From Flammeovirgaceae bacterium BBD 1991-12 (GTDB taxonomy: Bacteria > Bacteroidota > Bacteroidia > Cytophagales > Cyclobacteriaceae): a DNA stretch of 46,217 bases. The notes under the pieces are model-generated. The model did no database searches. It had not been told where the DNA came from and saw only the letters and a program-made list of their open reading frames with translations. Position 1 is the stretch's first letter; the number at the start of each line of letters is the position of its first letter. Below, piece by piece: positions 25,041 through 34,349 of the stretch. Both the position numbers and the translations under genes were made by a program. Location of the stretch: positions 1 to 46,217 of the forward strand of contig LYSV01000065.1 of the NCBI GenBank assembly GCA_001657315.1, written 5' to 3'.

Positions 25041-28000
25041 TTAGTTAGCAACATAATATTTTCTTGTTTCTGTACCTTCATATGTGGTAATACGAAGAAT
25101 AAAGACCTTTTGAGGACCAAGAATAGTTCTACCAAAAGTTATGCTATTATAAGTACCTGTGGCAGATGTTCTGCTCCCCAATAATTTACCATTCAGGTCA
25201 AATACTGTAACAAGGCTTCCACTGTATTTGGCACCATGAAGTTGTACTTCTATTTCGTTGCTGGATTGTTGGACCACCACGTTGAAATTTTCCCCTTTTT
25301 CATCCAAAGACAACTGTTTTTTACGGCTACCTAAGCCTCCGGATCCAGTGGTAGCGAAGTTTTCCAGGTAAGTAGATGTCAAATAGTTTTCGTTCCCTCC
25401 TGTACCGTTATATTCAAAAACAGCTATATAATAGGTGGTAGATGCATCTAATCCAGATAAGGTAAATGAACTACCGGTCCCGTCAAAAACAACATATTGG
25501 GCTCCGCCAAGATTACTGCCACCTCCGGCAAAAACATTACTGAAGTTGTAAGTTGCGCCATCCTGAGGGAAACGGGAAACGGGAGCATTTCTCCTCGCTA
25601 CTGCAATCCTGCGAGCACCATCACCTGTATTGTTCCAGTTGACCTCTATAGAAGAACTGGTGATCGTACCAAAAGTCATATTGGAAGCTATCGTTGTAGG
25701 TTCTGAGATGCCGGCTGTCAACTGTGAGCCTGTAAGTGAAATTGATGTAAGGTAATTCTCAGTGCCTCCGGTGCCGTTATATTCAAATACAGCAAGGTGA
25801 TAAGTAGTGGAAAATTCCAACCCCGAAAGTACAAAACTGTCTCCGGTCCCGTCAAATACAACATACTGCTGTCCTCCCAGGTTACTACCACCTCCGGCAA
25901 ATACATTATTCGCATTATATGTTACACCATCAGTAGGCACTTTTGTTATCATCGCACCTCTCCTCGCTACCACTATTCTTCTTGCTCCATCACCTGTATT
26001 ATTCCACGTCACTCTGTAACTTGTTGTACTTATCTCGCTAAATACCATATTGGAGGCTATCGTTGTAGGTTCTGAAACTATTGGAGCATCGGTCGCCTGG
26101 CTCCCTGTTAAAGACTGAGAGGTTAAATAATTCTCATTACCTCCTGTACCATTGTATTCAAACACAGCAAGATGATAGGTAGTGGAAGGGTCTAATCCAG
26201 ACAGTACAAAATTGTCTCCGGTCCCGTCAAATACAACATACTGCTGTCCTCCCAGATTACTGCCACCTCCGGCAAATACATTATTCGCATTATATGTTAC
26301 ACCATCGGTCGGAACTTTTGTCACAGCGGCACCTCTTCTGGCTACCACTACTCTTCTTGCTCCATCACCTGTATTATTCCACGTTACCCTGTAACTTGTT
26401 GTAGTTGTCTCACTAAATACCATATTGGAGGCTATCGTTGTAGGTTCCGAGGCACCTGACGTAGTGCCCGATACATTTTCCTTGCCTGCAGTGATATAGT
26501 CTATTTCACTACCTGTTCCAACATATTCAAATACCGTGAAGTAATATGTGGTAGTGGCATTTAAGCCTGTAACGGTCACATTCTGCCCTGTACCATCAAA
26601 TACTACATAGTGAGCACCCCCTATATTACTGCCCTCTCCAAAATTAGCGCTTGCCGTGTAGTCCACTCCGTCTACAGGCTCCCTGTAGGTTGCTCCGCCC
26701 TCCCGGGCCACAACGATCCTGCCAGTACCTGATCCGTTGGTCCAGCTAAGGTCTATGCTATTACTACCAGTGCCCGTAACCTGAAGGCCTGTAGCCTGGT
26801 TAAGCACGGTAGATCGTAATTCATTACCATTGACGGCTTCAGTTGCAGCAAAGTATACCACACTGTTACGAACGGTAAAGTGCGCAGGACTGGAACTGCC
26901 GGAAGTATTGATATCATCCACCATTTGAGTTCCACCTGAAGTACCATTGGTTTTCCAGAGCTCCTCACCATTGACACCATCGTCAGCACTAAAGTACAAA
27001 GCACCGTTTACATCCGTCAGATTGTCCGGGTTTGAGCTTCCCGAAGTATTGATATCTGACACCATAAAAGTCCCCGCACCTGTACCATCGCTCCTCCATA
27101 ATTCAATACCGTTGCTACCATCGTCAGCGGTAAAATAGAGTATGCCTCCGGCCACAATAAGATTTTCCGGAGTGGAACTACCACCCGGATTGATATCGAG
27201 AACCATGGATGTCCCACCTGCAGTACCGTCACTGATCCAAAGCTCAGCACCATTTATGCCATCATCTGCCTGAAAAACGGCACTTCCGTTTAAGTCTGTG
27301 ATGAACCGTATAAAAGCACTGCCAGCAGCATTGATATTGGTTACCAAAGACGTACCTGCCCCTGTTCCATCACTGGTCCATAACTCAATGCCATTGGTAC
27401 CATCATCTGCCTGAAAGAAGAGTGTACCATTGACATCCGTCAGGAATTTTGGAAATGAAGAATTCGCACCTGAGTTGATATCCAGGACCTGCGTAGTGCC
27501 TGCATCAGTACCATCTGATCTCCACAGCTCAAAACCATTGGTACCGTTTGTTGCTGCAAAATATACCTGAGCGTTGAATTCTACCAGATTCTGTGGGTTT
27601 GAATTACCTGAAGGATTGATATCTGAAACCATTGAAGTCCCGGAAGGTGTACCGTCTGAAGTCCATAGTTCGGCCCCATTGGTTCCATCTGTAGCTAAAA
27701 AATAGACCGTACCATTAAAATTAATATAATTGTTTGGGATAGAACTGCCAGCTCCAGGGTTAATGTCAAGGATACGATTGGTACCGGACTCTGTACCATC
27801 ACTAAACCATGGTTCCTTACCGCTGGTATCATCATTGGCTCTGAAAAAAACGCTATTACCGACTTCCAGTAATCTGGTAATATTGGCTGGCGCACCATTT
27901 CCACCCGTTCTGATATCCTTTACCAGGGTGGTTCCTGCATCGGTGCCATCGCTAATCCAGAGTGCCTCACCATTAGTTCCATCATTTGCGCTAAAAAATA

Positions 28001-28133
28001 TAGTTCCATTAACATTTCTCATCAATGCCGGATTGGAATCACCAGATCCATTGATGTCGCTAACCAGCACAGTCTGGCCGCTTAAAGAGTTGGCTATCAA
28101 TACTAAAAAAATGATCTTCCCCAGATTTTGCAT
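25041..28133 (-). CDS. Secreted ELWxxDGT-repeat and FnIII-like surface protein with a T9SS-type C-terminus
   Basis: A 1030-residue protein. A signal peptide (about 1-19, ending SLSG-Q) is followed by eight ELWxxDGT units of about 46 residues (about 20-430; for example ELWTSDGT and ELWRSDGT, with variants EPWFSDGT and ELWKTNGT) and a ninth, broken one. Then come four FnIII-like modules of about 110-125 residues (about 440-925), each with YVVFDGTG and TTYxxxVFEYxGTG. The last roughly 80 residues (VFDLNGKLLG to RKYYVAN) fit a type A T9SS sorting region, so the protein is likely exported and attached to the cell surface. It sits inside the polysaccharide locus between LmbE and aminotransferase 2; it may bind or display the polymer, but that is inference. 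Modules 2 and 3 are nearly identical in DNA. Confidence 0.88.
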   Translation of the reverse strand: MQNLGKIIFLVLIANSLSGQTVLVSDINGSGDSNPALMRNVNGTIFFSANDGTNGEALWISDGTDAGTTLVKDIRTGGNGAPANITRLLEVGNSVFFRANDDTSGKEPWFSDGTESGTNRILDINPGAGSSIPNNYINFNGTVYFLATDGTNGAELWTSDGTPSGTSMVSDINPSGNSNPQNLVEFNAQVYFAATNGTNGFELWRSDGTDAGTTQVLDINSGANSSFPKFLTDVNGTLFFQADDGTNGIELWTSDGTGAGTSLVTNINAAGSAFIRFITDLNGSAVFQADDGINGAELWISDGTAGGTSMVLDINPGGSSTPENLIVAGGILYFTADDGSNGIELWRSDGTGAGTFMVSDINTSGSSNPDNLTDVNGALYFSADDGVNGEELWKTNGTSGGTQMVDDINTSGSSSPAHFTVRNSVVYFAATEAVNGNELRSTVLNQATGLQVTGTGSNSIDLSWTNGSGTGRIVVAREGGATYREPVDGVDYTASANFGEGSNIGGAHYVVFDGTGQNVTVTGLNATTTYYFTVFEYVGTGSEIDYITAGKENVSGTTSGASEPTTIASNMVFSETTTTSYRVTWNNTGDGARRVVVARRGAAVTKVPTDGVTYNANNVFAGGGSNLGGQQYVVFDGTGDNFVLSGLDPSTTYHLAVFEYNGTGGNENYLTSQSLTGSQATDAPIVSEPTTIASNMVFSEISTTSYRVTWNNTGDGARRIVVARRGAMITKVPTDGVTYNANNVFAGGGSNLGGQQYVVFDGTGDSFVLSGLEFSTTYHLAVFEYNGTGGTENYLTSISLTGSQLTAGISEPTTIASNMTFGTITSSSIEVNWNNTGDGARRIAVARRNAPVSRFPQDGATYNFSNVFAGGGSNLGGAQYVVFDGTGSSFTLSGLDASTTYYIAVFEYNGTGGNENYLTSTYLENFATTGSGGLGSRKKQLSLDEKGENFNVVVQQSSNEIEVQLHGAKYSGSLVTVFDLNGKLLGSRTSATGTYNSITFGRTILGPQKVFILRITTYEGTETRKYYVAN
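25701..26445 (-). repeat. Near-identical tandem FnIII modules within the ELWxxDGT gene
   Basis: Equivalent positions recur at 25687, 26056 and 26431 (spacings 369 and 375 bases). The two units covering 25701-26069 and 26070-26445 are almost the same in DNA, and the unit before 25687 is more diverged. This indicates a recent in-frame duplication of a single FnIII-like module. Confidence 0.8.
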
Positions 28134-28180
28134 AATTCATACACTTTATCTCCCAACAAAAAAAATCTAAAATAGTTATA

Positions 28181-28858
28181 TTATCCGCGAACCACCTCCC
28201 TTATTAATGCAAAAGCCTCCGCATATGTAACCCCAATGACAGATCCCCATTTTCTTGCAAAAACTTCTATGGATTCAAGCGACCTGGGGTGAGGGCTTCG
28301 ACGCAACTCCATAGAATAGCATTTCAGAGCTTCCATCTTCTGCTCATAATGATCGGATATATCAACAAAATAATTGGGGTTAAAAATATGATCAGGGAAC
28401 GGAGACCCCCATTCTGTTGATGAAAAGGTCTCGTATGACAATAATCTGGATGGATAATCACCAACCGGACGAAAAGCAGTGATACAGGCCCTGTACACTA
28501 CCTGATGATCATAGTTAAGGTCTCCATGATGGTGAAAGTATACGATATCAGGATTTATCGATCTGGCATGGCGTTCAATTGACTTTGTCATATCCACCAA
28601 AGGCACTGTATCCAGATACTGGTCAGGATAGGATTCAACAATGACATCCTTTATCCCGATTATTTTGGAAGATTGATTCAGCGCCTCCAACCTTTTTTCT
28701 ATGTTGGCAGTCGATTCGGCATCTTCTCTGGATCCATGGCCATTCGATAATATAAGCACACTAACCTGATCACCACATGATACATGTCTTGCAAGCGTTC
28801 CTCCCAGTCCAATGATCTCATCGTCAGGATGTGCCCCTACAACAAGTATTTTTTTCAT
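28181..28858 (-). CDS. LmbE/PIG-L-family deacetylase
   Basis: A 225-residue Zn-dependent N-deacetylase. The N-terminal zinc motif is GAHPDDEIIGLGG, and the second site is FHHHGDLNYDHQVVYRA. The family removes acetyl groups from N-acetyl sugars such as GlcNAc-lipids or GlcNAc conjugates. In this locus it could expose a free amine for further modification (inference). It follows the HAD gene with a three-base gap. Confidence 0.9.
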   Translation of the reverse strand: MKKILVVGAHPDDEIIGLGGTLARHVSCGDQVSVLILSNGHGSREDAESTANIEKRLEALNQSSKIIGIKDVIVESYPDQYLDTVPLVDMTKSIERHARSINPDIVYFHHHGDLNYDHQVVYRACITAFRPVGDYPSRLLSYETFSSTEWGSPFPDHIFNPNYFVDISDHYEQKMEALKCYSMELRRSPHPRSLESIEVFARKWGSVIGVTYAEAFALIREVVRG

Positions 28859-28861
28859 TAA

Positions 28862-29527
28862 TTACAAATAATTGATAAGCTCTGTCACTTCACCTAAATG
28901 ATAATCCGGCTCAAAGTTCCTGACATCAGGCAGATTACGGTGCGAACCAGTCATTACTCTAAAAGATGCAAGCATACCAACCCTTTTTGAACCATAGATA
29001 TCCTTTATTGGATGATCTCCCACCATTATACTATTTGCAAGATCAAAACTGGTATAATCAGACCATCTTTCAAACACCTTTGGTTTGGATACCCCAATAA
29101 GATCAGAATAAACAATATCAGAAATAATAGAGTCCAAACCTAGCATTCGCACCTTGTTTTGCTGAGTAGAAGCACGACCATCTGTCAGGATCATGAGGTT
29201 GTGCATCCCGCGCAAATGGTCCAGCATGCTTTCCACGCCAGGATACAACTGCAGTTTTTGAGGGGGATGGGTATGAAAAGCTTCTATACATACTCTTAGA
29301 TTACTTTTTACATCCAGATCCAACTGTTCCAAAAAAATATTGAACAGGTTTTCATGAAGATATCCGTTTTTTTTCGCGACACTTAAGAGGCATTGATGAA
29401 CGGACTTCATTTCCAGATCATTCTTATTCGCCACCTGACTTGCTACCCCTGAAAAAGCGGGCTTCAGGTATTGAAACATGTCATAAAGGGTGAAATCCAA
29501 ATCAAAAACAATCGTTCTCTTTTTCAC
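28862..29527 (-). CDS. HAD-family phosphatase
   Basis: A 221-residue HAD hydrolase with all four motifs: DLDFTLYD (motif I, with catalytic Asp pair), ILTDGRAS (II), SKPKVFERW (III Lys) and MVGDHPIKDI (IV). A small cap domain lies after motif I. It may dephosphorylate a sugar phosphate or polymer precursor. It abuts the sugar transferase gene (its start follows the stop immediately) and is followed by LmbE. Confidence 0.87.
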   Translation of the reverse strand: MKKRTIVFDLDFTLYDMFQYLKPAFSGVASQVANKNDLEMKSVHQCLLSVAKKNGYLHENLFNIFLEQLDLDVKSNLRVCIEAFHTHPPQKLQLYPGVESMLDHLRGMHNLMILTDGRASTQQNKVRMLGLDSIISDIVYSDLIGVSKPKVFERWSDYTSFDLANSIMVGDHPIKDIYGSKRVGMLASFRVMTGSHRNLPDVRNFEPDYHLGEVTELINYL

Positions 29528-30115
29528 CTAAGCTCGCTTGAATTTATATCTGACCCCGAATGGCAGCATGAGTGTAAACATTATTATTTTCATGTCCAGT
29601 AAAAAGTCCTGATTTGCAATGTAAAAAAGATCAATGGCGATCCGGTCCTGGAAATCAAGGTCATTCCTGCCACATACTGCCGGTAAATTGGTGATCCCTG
29701 GCTTGATATTGTACTTTTCCAGTTGCTCCCTGGAAAAGCCAGTCAACTGCTCGGGTAAATCAGGACGAGGCCCTACGAAGCTCATTTCACCAATGATTAT
29801 ATTCCATAGTTGAGGTAATTCGTCAAGACCACTTCTAAGAAACCTTCCTATATATGTCACCCTGGGATCATTACCAGTAGTGATAACAGTACCATCTGCA
29901 CGTTTCAACTGCTTACTACCTACCTGCATTGTCCTGAACTTGTAAATCGTAAAGTTCTGCCTGTTTTTTCCTACCCTCGTTTGCCTGAAAATTACAGGGC
30001 CCCGGCTATCCAGTTTTATTAGCAGCGCTATGCCAAGCAATACAGGAGATATTAAAATTCCCCCTACAACAGCGACCAGCCTGTCCAGCACATCCTTAGC
30101 GTGAAGGTACGTCAT
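29528..30115 (-). CDS. Initiating sugar-phosphate transferase (WcaJ/PglC type)
   Basis: A 195-residue polyprenyl-phosphate sugar-1-phosphate transferase. It has one N-terminal membrane segment (about 12-32), RQTRVGKNRQNFTIYKFRTM, the catalytic GLDELPQLWN, FVGPRPDLPEQ and KPGITNLPAVCGRNDL. It overlaps the upstream glycosyltransferase by 20 bases. It differs from the 23205 enzyme by its longer cytosolic loop sequence, so two initiating steps, or two lipid-linked pathways, are encoded. Confidence 0.92.
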   Translation of the reverse strand: MTYLHAKDVLDRLVAVVGGILISPVLLGIALLIKLDSRGPVIFRQTRVGKNRQNFTIYKFRTMQVGSKQLKRADGTVITTGNDPRVTYIGRFLRSGLDELPQLWNIIIGEMSFVGPRPDLPEQLTGFSREQLEKYNIKPGITNLPAVCGRNDLDFQDRIAIDLFYIANQDFLLDMKIIMFTLMLPFGVRYKFKRA

Positions 30116-31265
30116 GCTTTTTCAGTAATGTGCCATATACCTCCAACAATCGATCTACCACTTTTCGCTGATCAAAATTGGTCTCAGCCAGTTCCCTGCC
30201 TTTTTTGGCATAACGGGTATACCTTTGTCGGTCTGTCAAAATTTTGTCTACACTCTCTGCCAACTCACAGGCATCTCCAACACTAAAAAGTAAGCCATTG
30301 ACATCATGCATGACTGCTTCCCTGCACCCCGAAATGTCACTTGCTACCGTAGGTTTGGACATTGCAGCGGCCTCCATCAAAGTTCTGGGAAAGCCCTCTC
30401 TGAAGGAAGGAAGGACCACAATGTCCATAACAGCATAAAGCCTTGGCATATCTTTTTGTGACTTGAGTATTGTAAATGATTCCTCCAGGCCCCATTCATC
30501 CAAAACATTAAAATCCACTGGATCCCGTTCATTTTTCACATCATTGCCCACACATAAAAAGAAAACATTTTCATGAATTTTTCTTAACATCCTTGCGGCT
30601 GAAAAAAATTCGGGATATCCCTTTTCCTTTACAAATCTGGCTACTATTCCAATAACTATCCCGTCAGTTGGTATCCCCAGGTCCAGTTTTATACGCTCTA
30701 ACGATTCCTTAGGGAAACGTTTCATGTCAAAATTGGTAATATCTATCCCATTACCCAGGTAACTAAGTTTTTTTTGGGGGTATATATTATGACTTATGGC
30801 ATGGTTTATATCCTCTTCACTCTGAGAAAAGATATGATCAGATATAACACCTGAGAACCTGGCCATTAATTTTAAGACAGATCGTTTCAATTTTGGCATG
30901 TCAGACCGGAAGATCATGCCATGGTTAGTATAAAGCACTATAGGTGTCAGGGAAAGTCTGGCTGCCAACTGCCCAAAGAACTCCATTTTTGCCGAGTGTG
31001 CATGTACAATGTAAAAGCGCTGCCTTACCATGATATACCACAGCCTGAAGAACATGATCACATCCTTAATAAATGTGATGTCCCTTGTAACTTCTACGTG
31101 ATGAGCAATAATACCTTTCTGAGTAATGGTATTCTTGTTATCATTTAATGGACAAATGGCGTGAACCTCGTATCCTTTTTCCTGGAGTTCCTGCAATTGG
31201 GGCATCAGAAACAAACTGATGGTTTGATCAACATTGGCCAGATGAACAACCTTCTTTCTCGCCAT
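30096..31265 (-). CDS. GT4-family glycosyltransferase
   Basis: A 389-residue GT-B enzyme. The N-terminal acceptor domain starts VVHLANVDQTISLFLMP, and the donor domain contains GIVARFVKEKGYPEF and the GT4 EX7E motif region REGFPRTLMEAAAMSKPTVA. It transfers a sugar from a nucleotide donor to the growing lipid-linked unit at the cytosolic face. It abuts the previous glycosyltransferase and overlaps the sugar transferase. Donor and acceptor cannot be told from sequence. Confidence 0.9.
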   Translation of the reverse strand: MARKKVVHLANVDQTISLFLMPQLQELQEKGYEVHAICPLNDNKNTITQKGIIAHHVEVTRDITFIKDVIMFFRLWYIMVRQRFYIVHAHSAKMEFFGQLAARLSLTPIVLYTNHGMIFRSDMPKLKRSVLKLMARFSGVISDHIFSQSEEDINHAISHNIYPQKKLSYLGNGIDITNFDMKRFPKESLERIKLDLGIPTDGIVIGIVARFVKEKGYPEFFSAARMLRKIHENVFFLCVGNDVKNERDPVDFNVLDEWGLEESFTILKSQKDMPRLYAVMDIVVLPSFREGFPRTLMEAAAMSKPTVASDISGCREAVMHDVNGLLFSVGDACELAESVDKILTDRQRYTRYAKKGRELAETNFDQRKVVDRLLEVYGTLLKKHDVPSR

Positions 31266-32465
31266 TTATACAAGATCTTTTAAAAGTTTTTCCATTTTCC
31301 TTATCATAATTTCAGTACCAAATACCTCTTCAATGCGTTCTTTGGCTTTTTTACCCATTTCGTCATACTCTTCTTTACTCATGGAAAGAAGGTGAAGAAT
31401 TTTATCTGCCATTGCCTGACTGTCACCGGAAGGCACCAAATGACCCGTAACTCCATCTAAAACCTGTTCGTTTGTTCCTGCTACTCTGGTGGCCACCACG
31501 GGTTTTCCAAGGAACATGGCCTCCAGCACTGTCCTGGGCAAACCTTCACCTGTCTTGACTTCCATAACAAAATCCTCTTCTCTCAATACTTCATGGTCCA
31601 CAGTTGGCAATACAACAATAGTAGCCCGGCGGTAATACGGTAAGGGATTGTCCTGCCACCCAAGGAAGTGAAAATTATGAATATTCCGTTCATGTATTTT
31701 TCTTTTCAGGAACTTCAGATACTTCTCATCAAACAACTGGCCTACGGCAGCGAAATAAAAGTTGTTATCAGGCTTTTTTCGATTTATGATATCTATTGCA
31801 TCCAATAAATGATGATATCCCTTGAATGGAGTTACCGCGGCCATGGTTGCAATCATGACTTGTCCATTTTCAATGCTGTAATGATCATCATCCGGGTAAT
31901 TAGTGTTAAATGACGTTTCATCAACTGCATTGTGTATTACTTCGCACTTATGGCGGTAACGGTCACTAATTTGGCTTTCCAGGCTCCTGGCGACCAATAT
32001 GATCCTGTTGGATAATCTTTCTGACAACATTCTCATTGGCTTTCTGATGACATTGAGTTCACCTCTGACATGCCATATGATCTTCTTGCCGAGAACACGT
32101 GGTACAAAGGCCCCTATCAACAGGGATCTGGTGGTATTGCAATGAAGTATGGCAGCCCTATGACGTGTCATTAAGCGATAAAGGCGAAAATTTAAAGGCA
32201 GAATATCAAACAGGAATATCTTTACCAGTTTAAAAATTGAAAGATGCATCAATTCCTGTCCGAATTGCCTGAGGCTTTCCGAAGCAGGTAATATTATTGA
32301 CTCCACATCCGCCTCACTGAAAGCTCTGTAGCATCGTCCGTCGCCCAGGAAAACTACAATTGGTCTTAGGCCTACAGCAGGAAGATTTTTGGTTAGTTGC
32401 AAAAGACTTCGCTGACCACCATTAAATCTATCATATTCAGAAACAAAAAAGATTACTACCATCAA
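31266..32465 (-). CDS. GT4-family glycosyltransferase
   Basis: A 399-residue GT-B enzyme: N-terminal FVSEYDRFNGGQRSLLQL with the glycine-rich acceptor loop, then the donor domain with ATMAAVTPFKGYHHLLDA and the EX7E-type segment GEGLPRTVLEAMFLGKPVVA. It overlaps the ATP-grasp gene start by four bases and directly precedes the next GT4. It is one of five glycosyltransferases in the window that would build the repeat unit. Confidence 0.9.
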   Translation of the reverse strand: MMVVIFFVSEYDRFNGGQRSLLQLTKNLPAVGLRPIVVFLGDGRCYRAFSEADVESIILPASESLRQFGQELMHLSIFKLVKIFLFDILPLNFRLYRLMTRHRAAILHCNTTRSLLIGAFVPRVLGKKIIWHVRGELNVIRKPMRMLSERLSNRIILVARSLESQISDRYRHKCEVIHNAVDETSFNTNYPDDDHYSIENGQVMIATMAAVTPFKGYHHLLDAIDIINRKKPDNNFYFAAVGQLFDEKYLKFLKRKIHERNIHNFHFLGWQDNPLPYYRRATIVVLPTVDHEVLREEDFVMEVKTGEGLPRTVLEAMFLGKPVVATRVAGTNEQVLDGVTGHLVPSGDSQAMADKILHLLSMSKEEYDEMGKKAKERIEEVFGTEIMIRKMEKLLKDLV

Positions 32466-33424
32466 TTGTTCAAATCAAAGACTTCCTCAGTCCAGTATCT
32501 TGTCATATAAAGGTTAGTTGCAAAGTTTTTTTTCATGAGTAGATCTTTCCCCTGAAAGGTATTTATTGAATCTGTAATGATCGGGGCTCCAGCCAGGACA
32601 GATAGTGCAACCGTTCCGGCTATTCTGGGGTTTATTTCAAAAAAACCTATTCTACCATCATCCTGCTCTATACACTGGAAACAAGCCGGTCCTTTAATTT
32701 TCAACAGATCACAACTTCTGGCTACGTATTCTTCTATTTGGGGTTTTGAAGTCGTCTTTCCTTTTACCGATATTCCGGATTCAGTAGATATCCTCTCTCT
32801 CACTGAGCAATATTTGAAAGTGCCATCAGCGTCAGATAAAGTGTCAATAGTATATTCACGGCCTATCAGCAACTCCTGCACTACGAATTGATCCAGTTGA
32901 GCACTATGAAATTCATACTCTTTTTGATTTTTGATAATGTGTACATTTTGGCTACCTCTTCCACTAAGAGGTTTAATAATAAATGGATAGTTGATCTCCT
33001 TTCCATTATAGTTGTTCGAAATCACCGTATCAGGAGCTGGTATATTATTGGTCCTGAAAAACAAAAAAGTCTTGTATTTGTCGGCACAAATGGACAGGCA
33101 GCTATATGAGGAAAGTATCACCTTGATACCAAGGGCCTCAAACCGCGACTGTTCCCGGGCAATTAACAGCAACTCCTCATCCAGGTCAGGCCAGAATACA
33201 TTCACTTTGTGAGCTTCGCAAAGCTCCAGTAGCTTTTCAATGTAGCCGGATTCTGAAACCCGGGAAACGACGTAACTCTTGTCGCAAAATTTAAATCCAC
33301 AGGCCAGAGGATCAATATCAACACCAATTATTTCACAATTGAAATTTTTCCTTATGTCTTTAAGTAAAAACGGTGCAACAGGAGACCCCACCGCTGTTCT
33401 TAAAATGACAATATGATTTTCCAT
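32462..33424 (-). CDS. ATP-grasp ligase
   Basis: A 320-residue ATP-grasp enzyme. The N-terminal preATP-grasp domain holds ILRTAVGSPVAPFLL and GVDIDPLA; the ATP-grasp core holds YPFIIKPLSGRGSQNVHII, FVVQELLIGREYTIDTL and the Mg-binding GFFEINPRIAG. Such enzymes form amide bonds by an acyl phosphate. In polysaccharide loci they often couple an amino acid or carboxylate to an amino sugar. Here it abuts a formyltransferase gene, so both probably act on an amino sugar (inference). Confidence 0.82.
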   Translation of the reverse strand: MENHIVILRTAVGSPVAPFLLKDIRKNFNCEIIGVDIDPLACGFKFCDKSYVVSRVSESGYIEKLLELCEAHKVNVFWPDLDEELLLIAREQSRFEALGIKVILSSYSCLSICADKYKTFLFFRTNNIPAPDTVISNNYNGKEINYPFIIKPLSGRGSQNVHIIKNQKEYEFHSAQLDQFVVQELLIGREYTIDTLSDADGTFKYCSVRERISTESGISVKGKTTSKPQIEEYVARSCDLLKIKGPACFQCIEQDDGRIGFFEINPRIAGTVALSVLAGAPIITDSINTFQGKDLLMKKNFATNLYMTRYWTEEVFDLNN

Positions 33425-33425
33425 A

Positions 33426-34339
33426 TTAGCCCAATTTGATCTTTAAACGTCTCAGAATTTCGAAAGCCGGTCGCCTTGAGTCGCCATCCAGCTGAATAGA
33501 TTTCAAAGTGATCAATCCGTCGCCCGTAAGCACATTAACCCCTACTCCCGGAATAACAGATTCCACCTTACCTGGTATAGATCCAACATATCTCCTGCCA
33601 TCATACCTTTCAGCTTCCCAAATCATCAACTTACGCCCCTCCAGGAAAGTAAATGCCCCAGGGTAAGGATAGGTAAGTCCCCTGATAAGATTCAATATTT
33701 TTGTTGAAGAGTTGTTCCAATTAATTTGCCCGTCCTCCGGGCTTCTCCAAATTGCATAAGTAGCTTCACTATCATCCTGAGTAATCCTCGATGCCGTTCC
33801 ATTACGTAGTTTAAGTAAATTTTCCCTGAGCATTTTAACCACTACAGCCGTTACTTTTTTATCCAGGGTGGCTGCATTATCTGAATCTTCAATTACTATT
33901 TCTTTTTGGTCAATAATGTCTCCGGCATCGACTTCATCAATTCCATAGAACATTGTTACTCCTGTTTTTGTCTCTCCATTTATGAGAGGCCAGTTAACGG
34001 GTGCAAAGCCCCGGTACCTTGGAAGCAGGGAAGCGTGGAATACAATGAGGCTCTCCTGAATTTTTTTCAGTATGACTGCATCGATCAAAAGTCTCCATTT
34101 TATGGCAAAAATAAAGTCCACGTCATGCTTATTCCAAAAGTCTTCGGGTATATATTTTTCAACCAAAAAGTGCTGCCATGTTTTTCAGCCAGTTGTATTA
34201 TATCGAAGTGAACATTTTGAAGAGGAGGTTCCAGCTTGGTCAGAAAGACGCCAACTGTGTTAATACTATCCTTGTGATCAATAAATACCTCCAACGCACG
34301 CAGGCCAATCTCCCCTGAGCACATCAATACTACGTTCAT
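33426..34339 (-). pseudogene. Formyltransferase (Fmt/ArnA-like) interrupted by a frameshift
   Basis: The two halves of one formyltransferase lie in different frames. The 5' part (34339 to about 34170) reads MNVVLMCSGEIGLRALEVF to AEKHGSTF. The 3' part resumes as LVEKYIPEDFWNKHD and continues through HASLLPRYRGFAPVNWPLI and IDEVDAGDIID to the C-terminal domain. Restoring one T in the run of five (34165-34169 on the plus strand as A5) joins the frames. HASLLP and the DxG motif are intact, but the family's catalytic Asn two positions before His is Val (IVFHAS). Sugar N-formylation of an amino sugar is the likely original role. Sequencing error or phase variation could explain the break. Confidence 0.8.
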
Positions 34340-34349
34340 GTTTATTATT

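Noticed and set aside
25041-28133. Regular repeats that could be taken for a CRISPR array
   Set aside because: The repeat unit is about 140 bases, in frame, and codes ELWxxDGT or FnIII modules; there are no short direct repeats with unique spacers and no cas genes.
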